Source: Dysgonamonadaceae bacterium
Lineage (GTDB): Bacteria; Bacteroidota; Bacteroidia; Bacteroidales; Azobacteroidaceae
Length of the DNA: 54,559 nt
Assembly: GCA_031253625.1 (NCBI GenBank)
Contig: JAIRVZ010000109.1
Location: 1-54,559 of the forward strand
Reading direction: 5' to 3'
Positions 15,515-23,701 of the stretch are shown piece after piece. The position numbers were made by a program, and so were the translations under genes. Position 1 is the stretch's first letter, and the number at the start of each line of letters is the position of its first letter. The notes beneath the pieces were generated by a model. It did no database searches, was not told the origin of the DNA, and saw only the letters and a program-made list of their open reading frames with translations.

Positions 15515-17767
15515 ATGCACGAAGAAATCAATTTAGTTCAGGATTTGGCATTGATATTTATTTCTGCCGGTGTTATAACGCTTATTTTCAGAGCACTTAA
15601 ACAGCCGTTAGTATTGGGTTATATTGTAGCCGGATTTTTGATAAGTCCCCATTTCGATTTATTTCCTACAATTATTGCTGAAGAAAATGTGAGCGAATGG
15701 GCTGAAATAGGAGTTATTTTTTTGCTATTCGCACTTGGTCTTGAGTTCAGTTTCAAGAAATTATTCAAGGTGGGAGGACCGGCAGTGATAACGGCCATTA
15801 CGGAAGTCATTACGATGCTTTGCATAGGTTTTTTCATAGGCTATCTGTTGGGTTGGACGACTTTAGAAAGTATTTTCCTTGGCGGTATGCTTGCCATGTC
15901 TTCCACGACCATTATCATTAAAGCGTTTGAAGACTTAAATCTTCGCAACCAAAAGTTTACTACCATCGTATTCGGCACTTTGATAGTTGAAGACATTGTC
16001 GGTATTTTGATGATGGTGATGCTCTCGACAGTAGCTATTAGCCAAAGTGTTGCCGGAGGTGATTTGATATTCAGCATAGTGAAATTAGTTTTCTTTCTGA
16101 TTCTTTGTTTTTTGATAGGAATTTATGTGTTGCCTACTTTTTTCCGTAAATTTCGCAAGGCGATTAACGACGAAACGCTTTTGGTTATATCTATTGGTCT
16201 TTGTTTCGGATTAGTTGCTTTAGCTACTCATTTGGGGTTTTCTGCCGCTTTGGGCGCTTTCATTATGGGGTCTATTTTGGCTGAAACCATCGAAGGAGAA
16301 CATGTCGAACACCTGACTAAAAATATCAAAGACCTTTTTGGCGCAGTATTCTTCGTGTCGGTTGGGATGATGGTAAATCCGGAGGCATTGGTACAGTATT
16401 GGTTGCCGATTTTAATCCTCACGTTGGCTACTCTTTTTGGTAAATCGTTTTTCTCATCGGTGGGAGTTCTTCTTTCCGGTCAGCCGTTGCGAGTATCCCT
16501 GCAATCGGGATTCAGTTTGGCGCAAATCGGAGAGTTCGCTTTTATTATTGCCACGTTGGGTTATAGTTTGGGAGTTATGAGCGATTTTATTTATCCGATT
16601 ATTGTAACCATATCGGTTATAACCACTTTTACAACTCCGTATTTCATTCGTTTGGCCAATCCTTTTCATGATTGGTTGGAGCCGAAACTTCCTCCGAAAT
16701 TCAAAACGTTTTTAGACAATTATTCTTCCGGAGGCGATTTCGTAAAAAATGAGAGCGATTGGAAAAGGCTGATGAAATATTATCTGACTAATATTTCTAT
16801 TTACAGTATTTTGACGATTGCAGTCATCCTCTTTTTTACTTATTTTGTATGCCCGTTTATCTCGAAAGAACTAACCGGTCATATTCCCGATTGGCTTATC
16901 AATCTTATCAATACATTATTAACGATTATTGTGATGATTCCGTTTTTGATGGGTTTGGTAACTTCTAATCGGAAAAAGAAAGAACTTGCGAATAAATTAG
17001 TTGCAGACGGCAACAAGGCGAACCGGCGAAGGTTGGTGGTTTTATTTCTGTTTCGTATATTTTTAGCTACATTTTTCGTTACGACTGTATCGTTCATCAA
17101 TTATAAAACTACCTCCGGATTTGTTGTAATCATTTCGTTGGCAATCATTGCTTTTCTTTTCCTTGCTCAAAAGAATTTCAGGTCTCATTGGGTTATGGAA
17201 GACCGCTTTTTGTCGAATCTAAACCAAAAAGAGGAGCACGAACGGCAAAAGAGTCCGCTGCGGAGTTCAATCAATTCGCAACTGCCTAACAGCGATATTC
17301 ACTTCGCGAAAATTATTGTATCTCCCGATTCTCCGTTCATCGGAAAACGTATCAAAGAATTGGATTTACGGAAAAATTATAATGTTAATATCATCAAAAT
17401 AGCTCGCGGGCACAAAGAAATTTATCTTCCGGGAGGAAATGAGTTTGTCTATCCATCCGACCATCTTACTGCTATCGGTACGGATAAACAAATTTCCGCG
17501 TTCTCCCAAATAGTGGAAATCCAAGATTTGGACGAACCTCAAATTAAAAAATCTGAATTGGAATTGTCTTCCTTTGTCGTCAAAGAGGATTCTCCCATTT
17601 TAGGGAAAAGTTTGTCTCAAAGCGATTTTCGAGATTCGGATTGCTTGATTATAGAAGTCGACCGTGGTAAAGAGGCATTTATCAATCCCGACCTTTCATT
17701 TATCTTCGAAGAAGGCGACTTGGTTTGGATTGCAGGGGAAAAGGGAAAAATACAGTTGTTCGTTTGA
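15515..17767 (+). CDS. CPA2 monovalent cation:H+ antiporter with cytosolic RCK_C domains
   Basis: A 750-residue inner-membrane protein. Residues 1-400 form the Na+/H+ exchanger fold with twelve or so helices and motifs such as LVLGYIVAGFLISP, MSSTTIIIKAFED and FGTLIVEDIVGILMM. Residues about 420-560 add further hydrophobic segments, unusual for KefB and like RosB-type Bacteroidota antiporters. The tail holds two TrkA-C (RCK_C) modules around 600-670 and 680-750 (IIVSPDSPFIGKRIKELDL; FVVKEDSPILGKSLSQSDF). The role is probably K+ or Na+ exchange with protons, gated by a cytosolic ligand. It is convergent with a second antiporter at 17879. Confidence 0.85.
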   Translation: MHEEINLVQDLALIFISAGVITLIFRALKQPLVLGYIVAGFLISPHFDLFPTIIAEENVSEWAEIGVIFLLFALGLEFSFKKLFKVGGPAVITAITEVITMLCIGFFIGYLLGWTTLESIFLGGMLAMSSTTIIIKAFEDLNLRNQKFTTIVFGTLIVEDIVGILMMVMLSTVAISQSVAGGDLIFSIVKLVFFLILCFLIGIYVLPTFFRKFRKAINDETLLVISIGLCFGLVALATHLGFSAALGAFIMGSILAETIEGEHVEHLTKNIKDLFGAVFFVSVGMMVNPEALVQYWLPILILTLATLFGKSFFSSVGVLLSGQPLRVSLQSGFSLAQIGEFAFIIATLGYSLGVMSDFIYPIIVTISVITTFTTPYFIRLANPFHDWLEPKLPPKFKTFLDNYSSGGDFVKNESDWKRLMKYYLTNISIYSILTIAVILFFTYFVCPFISKELTGHIPDWLINLINTLLTIIVMIPFLMGLVTSNRKKKELANKLVADGNKANRRRLVVLFLFRIFLATFFVTTVSFINYKTTSGFVVIISLAIIAFLFLAQKNFRSHWVMEDRFLSNLNQKEEHERQKSPLRSSINSQLPNSDIHFAKIIVSPDSPFIGKRIKELDLRKNYNVNIIKIARGHKEIYLPGGNEFVYPSDHLTAIGTDKQISAFSQIVEIQDLDEPQIKKSELELSSFVVKEDSPILGKSLSQSDFRDSDCLIIEVDRGKEAFINPDLSFIFEEGDLVWIAGEKGKIQLFV

Positions 17768-17791
17768 TTATTTATAATATTGTCAGATGCC

Positions 17792-17828
17792 ATGCCCAAA
17801 CTTGTCCCGCAGGGACAAGTTTGGGCAT
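17792..17828. terminator. perfect 17-bp inverted repeat between convergent antiporter genes
   Basis: ATGCCCAAACTTGTCCC (17792-17808), loop GCA, then its exact reverse complement (17812-17828). It lies 25 bases after one stop and 51 bases from the other, so a bidirectional terminator is likely. No T tract follows on either side, so a palindromic REP-type repeat is the alternative. Confidence 0.55.
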
Positions 17829-17878
17829 AATGTTTGGTAGTCATATATCGTTATCAAAAATAAATTGCATAGAACCTT

Positions 17879-20038
17879 CTAAAACTTCTTTTGAAACAAA
17901 TTACTAACCGTTTTGCCAATTTCGTCAATCTTCAAAACGGCATCTAAAATAGAAGGATTGGAAAGGTCGACACTGTCTCCGGCTTCCATATCAGAAACTC
18001 CAATCTGCATCGGGAAAGTAAGGATAAAGCTGTTTTTCTTGATAAATCTGTCTAAATACGCGGGAACTTTATCCATGCTGTTTTGGTACGACGGACGGTC
18101 TTTCCGGCTCAAAACAATTATCAGGTTGTCGTTGGAATTAATCTCTTTGTGCAAATTTATGGTATCACTCCACCCTGCGAATACCTTAAATTCGCAAGAT
18201 ATAGGATGCTCTTCGTTCACTTTTTTGATGTAAGACAATGTGTCCGGATGAGCGTAAAAAACCAATTTGGTTCCGGTGTTATGAGAGATGTTCCAAACTT
18301 TTATCAGCCAGTATGGAAAACCTATTTCTTTTTCCGCTTTCGGAGGAACGATAATCAAATGTCTTTTGATTGTGGCTAACGGCTGAACCGGTTTATAAAT
18401 CAAGGTGGTTGTATTACATTTTGCGAGAATATCTTCAATCAAAACACCGAAGAACGATTTTGAAAGAACGGTCTTTTCATGAAGTCCCAAAATCAGGTCG
18501 GTTATTTTGTTCTCTTTTACCGTGCTGACGATTCCATTCACAACACTAAGATCGTAGCGCAATAATTCGTGAAGCCGATTGTCGGTTGCGGCTGCAATTC
18601 CGGCGGCTTTAGTCAATATTTTGTGAGCATCTTCGTCGGTCGAACCGCTGAATTCGTTGTTGTCGACAACTTTCAAAGCATACAAATTATCTTTAATGTC
18701 TTTGGTTTTTACCAATGTACTCAAATTTATCAATTCCTCGACGGTTTCCGTATTGCTGACTGGAATAAGGACTTTCTCATTGCTCTCTTCTTCTACAACT
18801 TCTGCTTTGGTGTTTTTGGAAAGAGCCATATTAGTTGCTCCTTTCTGCGCAACAAAAGAAGAAATCGTACAGCTTATCAGAATCAATATGATTGTTCCAT
18901 TTAGTACGCTATCGCCCAACAATCTGATTACTGTTCCGTCTGCTGCTGTTTCAAGAATAACACCATGTCCTACCGTTACAATAGCCAACGCTGCGGCAAC
19001 GTGCGAGTTGCTTAATCCGAATATCAATTTTCTTTCATCGACAGAAAATCCATACATTTTTTGGGTGAAAAAGGCAGCCAAATATTTTGCAGCAATGGCT
19101 AATATCGTCATCGCTGCAGCTACTTTGAGCGTGTCAAGATCTTTGAAAAAGGCTCGATAATCTACAAGCATTCCTACGCCTATCAGGAAAAAGGGAATGA
19201 AAATGGCATTTCCCACAAAAACAATTCGATTCATCAATGGCGAAGTTTTGGGGATCAAGCGATTCAGTGATATTCCGGATAAAAATGCTCCGATTATTCC
19301 ATCTATTCCTGCCAATTCGGCTAAAAATGCACCTGAAAATACGATAACCAACACGAATATATATTGAGAAACACTGCTTTGAGAACGTTTAAAAAACCAT
19401 CGAGCAACGACCGGAAAAACAAATACAACTATAGCAGCAAAAATGATTGTAAAAACTGCCATACGAATCCAAAAAAGATTGTTTACTTCTCCGGTAGCCA
19501 TTCCTACGATGACTGCCAATACCAAAAGAGCCAAGGTGTCGGTAATCATTGTTCCCCCAACCGTAATGTTAACGGCTCTGTTTTGAGCCACTCCGAATTT
19601 ACTGATAATCGGATAAACCAATAACGTATGTGAGGCAAATACGCTTGCCAATAAAATAGAGCTTAAAATGGGAAAGCCAAGAATATAATGTCCGGTGAGA
19701 AACCCCAAGGTTATTGGAATAAGGAAGGTAAGCATCCCGAAAACAATACTCTTGTTTTTATTTTTCTTAAAATCGGTCAAATCAATATCCAATCCGGCAA
19801 GGAACATGATGTAGAGCAATCCGGCAGTTCCGGATAAAATGATGCTACTGTCGCGCTCCATCAAATTATATCCGAAAGGACCAATTACTGCACCCGCGAT
19901 TATCAATCCGAGAAGATGAGGTACTCTGATTTTATTCAACAAAAGAGGAGCGAACAGGATAATTATAAGTATCAGAAGAAACTTTAATATCGGATCAGTT
20001 ATAGGTAGTGTAAAATTAACTGCGCTTAATAGTACCAT
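17879..20038 (-). CDS. cation:proton antiporter with C-terminal universal-stress-like domain
   Basis: A 719-residue protein. Residues 1-390 form a CPA2-type exchanger with about twelve helices (VPHLLGLIIAGAVIGPFGYN, ASHTLLVYPIISKFGV, GIDGIIGAFLSGISL, GLSNSHVAAALAIVTVGHG). From about 420 on, a soluble cytosolic region resembles duplicated UspA-like folds (VLIPVSNTETVEELINLST; LLRYDLSVVNGIVSTVKENK; HLIIVPPKAEKEIG), which may sense nucleotide or stress state. The role is ion and pH homeostasis; the ion is unknown. It is convergent with the RCK-bearing antiporter. A TAATTTTG -7 box is at 20070-20077 on the minus strand. Confidence 0.85.
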   Translation of the reverse strand: MVLLSAVNFTLPITDPILKFLLILIIILFAPLLLNKIRVPHLLGLIIAGAVIGPFGYNLMERDSSIILSGTAGLLYIMFLAGLDIDLTDFKKNKNKSIVFGMLTFLIPITLGFLTGHYILGFPILSSILLASVFASHTLLVYPIISKFGVAQNRAVNITVGGTMITDTLALLVLAVIVGMATGEVNNLFWIRMAVFTIIFAAIVVFVFPVVARWFFKRSQSSVSQYIFVLVIVFSGAFLAELAGIDGIIGAFLSGISLNRLIPKTSPLMNRIVFVGNAIFIPFFLIGVGMLVDYRAFFKDLDTLKVAAAMTILAIAAKYLAAFFTQKMYGFSVDERKLIFGLSNSHVAAALAIVTVGHGVILETAADGTVIRLLGDSVLNGTIILILISCTISSFVAQKGATNMALSKNTKAEVVEEESNEKVLIPVSNTETVEELINLSTLVKTKDIKDNLYALKVVDNNEFSGSTDEDAHKILTKAAGIAAATDNRLHELLRYDLSVVNGIVSTVKENKITDLILGLHEKTVLSKSFFGVLIEDILAKCNTTTLIYKPVQPLATIKRHLIIVPPKAEKEIGFPYWLIKVWNISHNTGTKLVFYAHPDTLSYIKKVNEEHPISCEFKVFAGWSDTINLHKEINSNDNLIIVLSRKDRPSYQNSMDKVPAYLDRFIKKNSFILTFPMQIGVSDMEAGDSVDLSNPSILDAVLKIDEIGKTVSNLFQKKF

Positions 20039-20141
20039 AAGAAAAGATAGCTTGAAATAAAAAACAAGACAAAATTATAAAACCTATTCGACAATCTTGT
20101 AAAGTTTTGAGATAAAAACGACAAATAATAAAAAATTATAA

Positions 20142-20149
20142 TATTTTTG
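20142..20149 (+). promoter_or_regulatory. -7 box of the acyl-CoA synthetase gene
   Basis: TATTTTTG lies 23 bases before the ATG at 20173. No clear TTTG is seen at -33. Confidence 0.5.
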
Positions 20150-20172
20150 TCAGAAATATAAATATTAGTACC

Positions 20173-21954
20173 ATGATAAAACCCACTCGATTGTTTGATA
20201 TTCTGCCATACGCAGCAACAACCTATCCCGAACAAAAAATCGCCTTAGCCGGCAAACAAAACGGAGAAACAGCGTTCGACAGTAGTCAATGGCGTAAGTA
20301 CAGTATTCAAGAATACATCGAAACTACAGATAATTTAAGTTTCGGATTCATTAAACTTGGCATTCAAAAAGAAGATAAAGTTGCTATTATTAGCAGTAAT
20401 CGCCCGGAGTGGAATATGCTCGATATGGCGATTATGCAAATCGGAGCAATTCCCGTGCCGATTTATCCCACGATTACTGAAGAAGAATACAGATATATTC
20501 TCAATCACGCTGAAGTTACCTGCCTTTTTGTGGAGGAGAGTCTGCTGCGTAAGGTTGTCAATATTTTGCCCGAAATCGTTTCGTTGAAGAATGTTTTCAC
20601 TTTTGGTAAAAAAGACGAATATAAATCTTTTGCCGATTTGGTAGATTTAGGTAAAAGTAATCCCGATGAAGCGGAATTAGACAAACGCAGAACAGCAGTG
20701 AAAAACAGTGACACGGCCTGCATTATTTATACTTCAGGAACAACAGCCAATCCGAAAGGAGTGATGCTTTCACACAATAACGTATTGCAGCAGCTGTATA
20801 ATCTGGAAATTATTCCTTCAAAATGGAGTAAGATAGCGTTCAGCTTTTTGCCGCTTTGCCACACTTACGAAAAAATGTTGGTATACCTTTATCAATATTT
20901 GGGAATGTCGGTTTATTATGCCGAAAGTCTCGCCACGTTGAGCGACAACATCAAAGAAGTAAATCCTACGATGATGTCGTGCGTGCCGCGTGTGTTGGAA
21001 AAGATTTATGACAAACTTTATGTCAGCGGAAAAAAACTGCCTTTCATTCAACGCGTTATTTATTATTGGGCGTTTCGTTTGGCTACGAAATACAAAATCG
21101 ACGGATTAAGTTGGTGGTATAAGTTGAAACACAAAATTGCCGACAAACTTATTTACAGCAAATGGCGTAATGCAATCGGTGGAAATTTCGACATCGTAGT
21201 GTCGGGTAGCGCAGCCATACAACCACACATAGCGGCATTTTTCTCCGCTATCGGAATGCCTGTTTTTGAAGGCTACGGACTGACCGAATCTTCACCCGTT
21301 ATTGCCGTTTCGTGCCGCGAAAAGAACGGCCGTTGTTTTGGTACGGTGGGTTTCCCTCTGCCCGGAGTGGAAGTAAAAATCGGTGACCGCGACGAAATCA
21401 TTTGCCGCGGCCACAACGTAATGCAAGGTTACTACAAAGAGCCTGCCCTCACTGCCGAAGTAATCGACAAAGATGGTTGGCTGCACACCGGAGATACCGG
21501 AAGATTCACCAACGAAGGACAACTCGTTATCACAGGCCGCTTGAAAAGTATCTTTAAAACTTCTTTCGGAAAATATGTCAATCCGCAGTTAATCGAAGAA
21601 AAACTTACGCAATCGCCATTCATAGAAAACATGATGGTAGTGGGCGAAAATCAAAAATTTGCCGCTGCGCTGATTGTTCCCGATTTTGTTTACCTCAAAC
21701 AATGGGCAAAAGACAATAAAATTGATTATTCTTCTAACGAAGAGGCTGTGAAAATTCCCGCCATCAAAAAACAATTCGAGAGTGTTGTGAAAGAATACAA
21801 CGCTTTCTTCGGAGACACTGAAAAAATAAAGAAATTCGAACTTATTGCCGACGAATGGTCGCAAGACACCGGAATCCTGACACCTACTTTGAAAGTGAAA
21901 CGGAGGGTTATTCAGGAGAAATATAAACGAGAAATAGAGAAGTTATTTGAGTAA
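20173..21954 (+). CDS. long-chain acyl-CoA synthetase (AMP-forming)
   Basis: A 593-residue adenylate-forming enzyme that activates fatty acids to acyl-CoA through acyl-AMP. The AMP-binding loop reads IIYTSGTTANPKGVMLSH, and later motifs GYGLTESSPVIAVS, GWLHTGDTGRFTNEGQLVITG and GRLKSIFKTSFGKYVNPQ cover the nucleotide and hinge regions. The glycine- and lysine-rich C-terminal lid is present, and the length fits FadD15/FAA1-type bacterial enzymes. Only one gene is transcribed from the nearby -7 box; the next gene follows after 235 bases with no clear function in that gap. Confidence 0.9.
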   Translation: MIKPTRLFDILPYAATTYPEQKIALAGKQNGETAFDSSQWRKYSIQEYIETTDNLSFGFIKLGIQKEDKVAIISSNRPEWNMLDMAIMQIGAIPVPIYPTITEEEYRYILNHAEVTCLFVEESLLRKVVNILPEIVSLKNVFTFGKKDEYKSFADLVDLGKSNPDEAELDKRRTAVKNSDTACIIYTSGTTANPKGVMLSHNNVLQQLYNLEIIPSKWSKIAFSFLPLCHTYEKMLVYLYQYLGMSVYYAESLATLSDNIKEVNPTMMSCVPRVLEKIYDKLYVSGKKLPFIQRVIYYWAFRLATKYKIDGLSWWYKLKHKIADKLIYSKWRNAIGGNFDIVVSGSAAIQPHIAAFFSAIGMPVFEGYGLTESSPVIAVSCREKNGRCFGTVGFPLPGVEVKIGDRDEIICRGHNVMQGYYKEPALTAEVIDKDGWLHTGDTGRFTNEGQLVITGRLKSIFKTSFGKYVNPQLIEEKLTQSPFIENMMVVGENQKFAAALIVPDFVYLKQWAKDNKIDYSSNEEAVKIPAIKKQFESVVKEYNAFFGDTEKIKKFELIADEWSQDTGILTPTLKVKRRVIQEKYKREIEKLFE

Positions 21955-22189
21955 AGTCTTTTTTCTCCTTTCACAAAAGAAAAATCTTAAACTAAAATCT
22001 AAGTATGGTAATGCCATTTTTAGGGAGAAAAGTGCCGTGGGAAAATAATAAACTTTGCGATGTGTTGTAATTATGTAAACTCAGGAGTGTGCGTCAGCGG
22101 GGGGACAGAACAACACAAACACGAAGCCCGTAAAAATATGATTTTACAAGATTATTAATCGTTCGATGAGGACATAAAAATCAAATAAA

Positions 22190-22864
22190 ATGAGATGTAA
22201 ACAATGTGGACAATATATTCCAGAAGGTTTAGAAATAAAACAATGCTTTTGTGGTTTTGAATTACAAGAAGACTCTTTTCAAGTTGAGAACGAATTGATT
22301 ACAAATGAAAGTAAGACAGTAGAAGAAAAAGTTCAAATAAAAACTGAGTTGTTGACACGAAAACAAAAAGAACGAGTCAATGGACGTATCGAACAAGAGC
22401 AAAAAGGTTTATTAGCAATTGGTTGTTTCTATGTAATAATGATAATTGTAACATTTATTCCATTGTACTCTCGCAGAGGACGTGATTTAGGAGGTTTATC
22501 TGCAATGGAATTTTTTGGTTATATTCCAACGACTTTATTTTTAATCATTGTAGGAGCTATTATATTTTTTTTTACAATACGTTGGACAAAATATTTTAAA
22601 TTGAAAAAAGACTTAGAAGAAAAGCAATCAATTACGATATTAACAAAAGTATCCTATATAAGCGGCGATGCCAAAAAGGGATATGAAGTTTTTTTAGAAA
22701 AGAATGAGGCAAATATACCAAAGGTTTTTTTTGAATTCTATGAATTTCCTCAAATAAAAAAAGGAGATTTTGTTGAATTAACATTAACACCAAACGCACA
22801 TTTGGTATTATCAATTGTATTGGATGCCAAACCTACTTTAAAGCGAGATTTTCGAGTGATATAA
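22190..22864 (+). CDS. zinc-ribbon membrane protein, unknown function
   Basis: A 224-residue protein I cannot assign to a named family. It starts with a short zinc ribbon, C3-x2-C6 and C19-x-C21 (MRCKQCGQYI ... KQCFCGFEL), then a charged linker to about residue 75, two transmembrane segments (about 77-96 and 110-130), and a soluble C-terminal domain of about 90 residues with beta strands. An N-terminal cytosolic zinc ribbon in front of two helices suggests a small regulatory or scaffold membrane protein. The surrounding DNA is AT-rich and accessory in character. Confidence 0.6.
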   Translation: MRCKQCGQYIPEGLEIKQCFCGFELQEDSFQVENELITNESKTVEEKVQIKTELLTRKQKERVNGRIEQEQKGLLAIGCFYVIMIIVTFIPLYSRRGRDLGGLSAMEFFGYIPTTLFLIIVGAIIFFFTIRWTKYFKLKKDLEEKQSITILTKVSYISGDAKKGYEVFLEKNEANIPKVFFEFYEFPQIKKGDFVELTLTPNAHLVLSIVLDAKPTLKRDFRVI

Positions 22865-22961
22865 AGCAAAATAAAACGCAAAGTAGATATGTAAAAATGA
22901 CAGACAATGTCGACCACAACGGGTGGAATTCTATGTTTCTCTCCCAATAAAAATTGTTAAA

Positions 22962-23228
22962 TTAACGTGAGTTCAATATAAGAAAAATGTATTTTAGCCC
23001 GTGAGGGCTTGATTTTCATAAACGTAGGTAAGCGTAGCGCAACCTGCGGAAAACAAGACAAAGCAAACATCTGCCTGAAAGGCAGGATTTTGCCAATTTG
23101 TATAAGATTCTGCCTTTCAGGCAGATATAAGGAAAGGATATTTCGCACACCGCAGGTTACGCTACGCTTACCTACGGTTATGAAAATTTGGCTTTTCAAG
23201 CCATTTTCTTATATCGAACTCACGTTAA
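22962..23228. mobile_element. 267-bp fold-back (MITE-like) element
   Basis: The whole segment is an imperfect palindrome. The ends TTAACGTGAGTTC (22962 on) and GAACTCACGTTAA (to 23228) are exact inverted repeats and extend with one mismatch to about 25 bases. The arms continue inward with matching blocks, ACGTAGGTAAGCGTAGCG against CGCTACGCTTACCTACG, then a CTGCCTGAAAGGCAG-type hairpin on each side of the centre. Both ends carry TTAA, perhaps the target. There is no transposase, so it would be a non-autonomous element moved in trans. It ends 11 bases before the ATG of the next gene. Confidence 0.75.
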
Positions 23229-23239
23229 AGTCCCGAAAT

Positions 23240-23446
23240 ATGAAAGTAGTATTAGACATAAAAGATAGTAAGGCATCATTCGTGATGGAGTTACTCGACA
23301 GTTTTTCATTTGTAAAAATCCAACCGATTACAAACGAAAAAGCATTGTTGTTGCGTGAAATTAGAGAAGCAGTCGATACTGTCAACTTGGTGAAGAAAGG
23401 TAAAATTCAGGCACGACCTGCAAAAGAATTACTTAATGAAATATAA
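23240..23446 (+). CDS. small antitoxin-like protein without adjacent toxin
   Basis: A 68-residue acidic/helical protein starting MKVVLDIKDSKASFVMELLD and ending PAKELLNEI, resembling the short antitoxin-like ORFs (ParD/Phd-type helical tails) that usually precede a RelE/ParE toxin in Bacteroidota. No toxin gene follows: the next 250 bases hold only repeat motifs. The ATG at 23240 is chosen because the longer reading frame to 23009 runs through the fold-back element. The element ends 11 bases upstream, so the native promoter has been displaced or replaced. Confidence 0.55.
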   Translation: MKVVLDIKDSKASFVMELLDSFSFVKIQPITNEKALLLREIREAVDTVNLVKKGKIQARPAKELLNEI

Positions 23447-23626
23447 TGTATTTTTTGTACTGTTGTAACAATGCAACGATATTCGGCTCATGCATATATA
23501 ATATTCGGCTCAAAAAAGTATATTTTTGTCAAAAACACATTGCCTTTGTGAGCCGATTGATTTCTTACTCCACTTGATAAAGTTGCTCCTTCTCACAATT
23601 ATAGCGAAAATTTCTAATGGAAAAAA
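23447..23626. other. gene-free stretch with orphan promoter, operator-like repeats and a possible gene remnant
   Basis: ATTCGGCTCA occurs directly repeated at 23481-23490 and 23503-23512, and its inverse TGAGCCGAT is at 23549-23557, flanking a TATTTTTG -7 box (23521-23528). No ORF starts downstream. A short open reading stretch that could encode FLTPLDKVAPSHNYSENF and a stop ends at about 23617, as expected if a gene lost everything but its promoter and last codons. Confidence 0.4.
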
Positions 23627-23669
23627 TGCGGAGAAAAAAGTGTTTATTCTCCGCATTTTTTGCGGAGAA
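23627..23669. promoter_or_regulatory. triple half-site operator upstream of the Fic gene
   Basis: TGCGGAGAA at 23627-23635, inverted TTCTCCGCA at 23647-23655, TGCGGAGAA again at 23661-23669. The last copy ends 6 bases before a TATATTTA -7-like box at 23676-23683, and the Fic ATG follows at 23702. The location over the core promoter suits autorepression by the Fic protein's own C-terminal DNA-binding domain. Confidence 0.6.
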
Positions 23670-23701
23670 TATTCGTATATTTACCGCAAAATATTTTAGG
23701 T

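Noticed and set aside
22962..23228. Possible CRISPR-like repeats in the fold-back region
   Set aside because: Repeats are inverted halves of one palindrome, with no regular spacers or cas genes nearby.
23009..23239. Upstream extension of the small antitoxin-like gene
   Set aside because: The extension translates the fold-back element; the conserved coding part starts at 23240.
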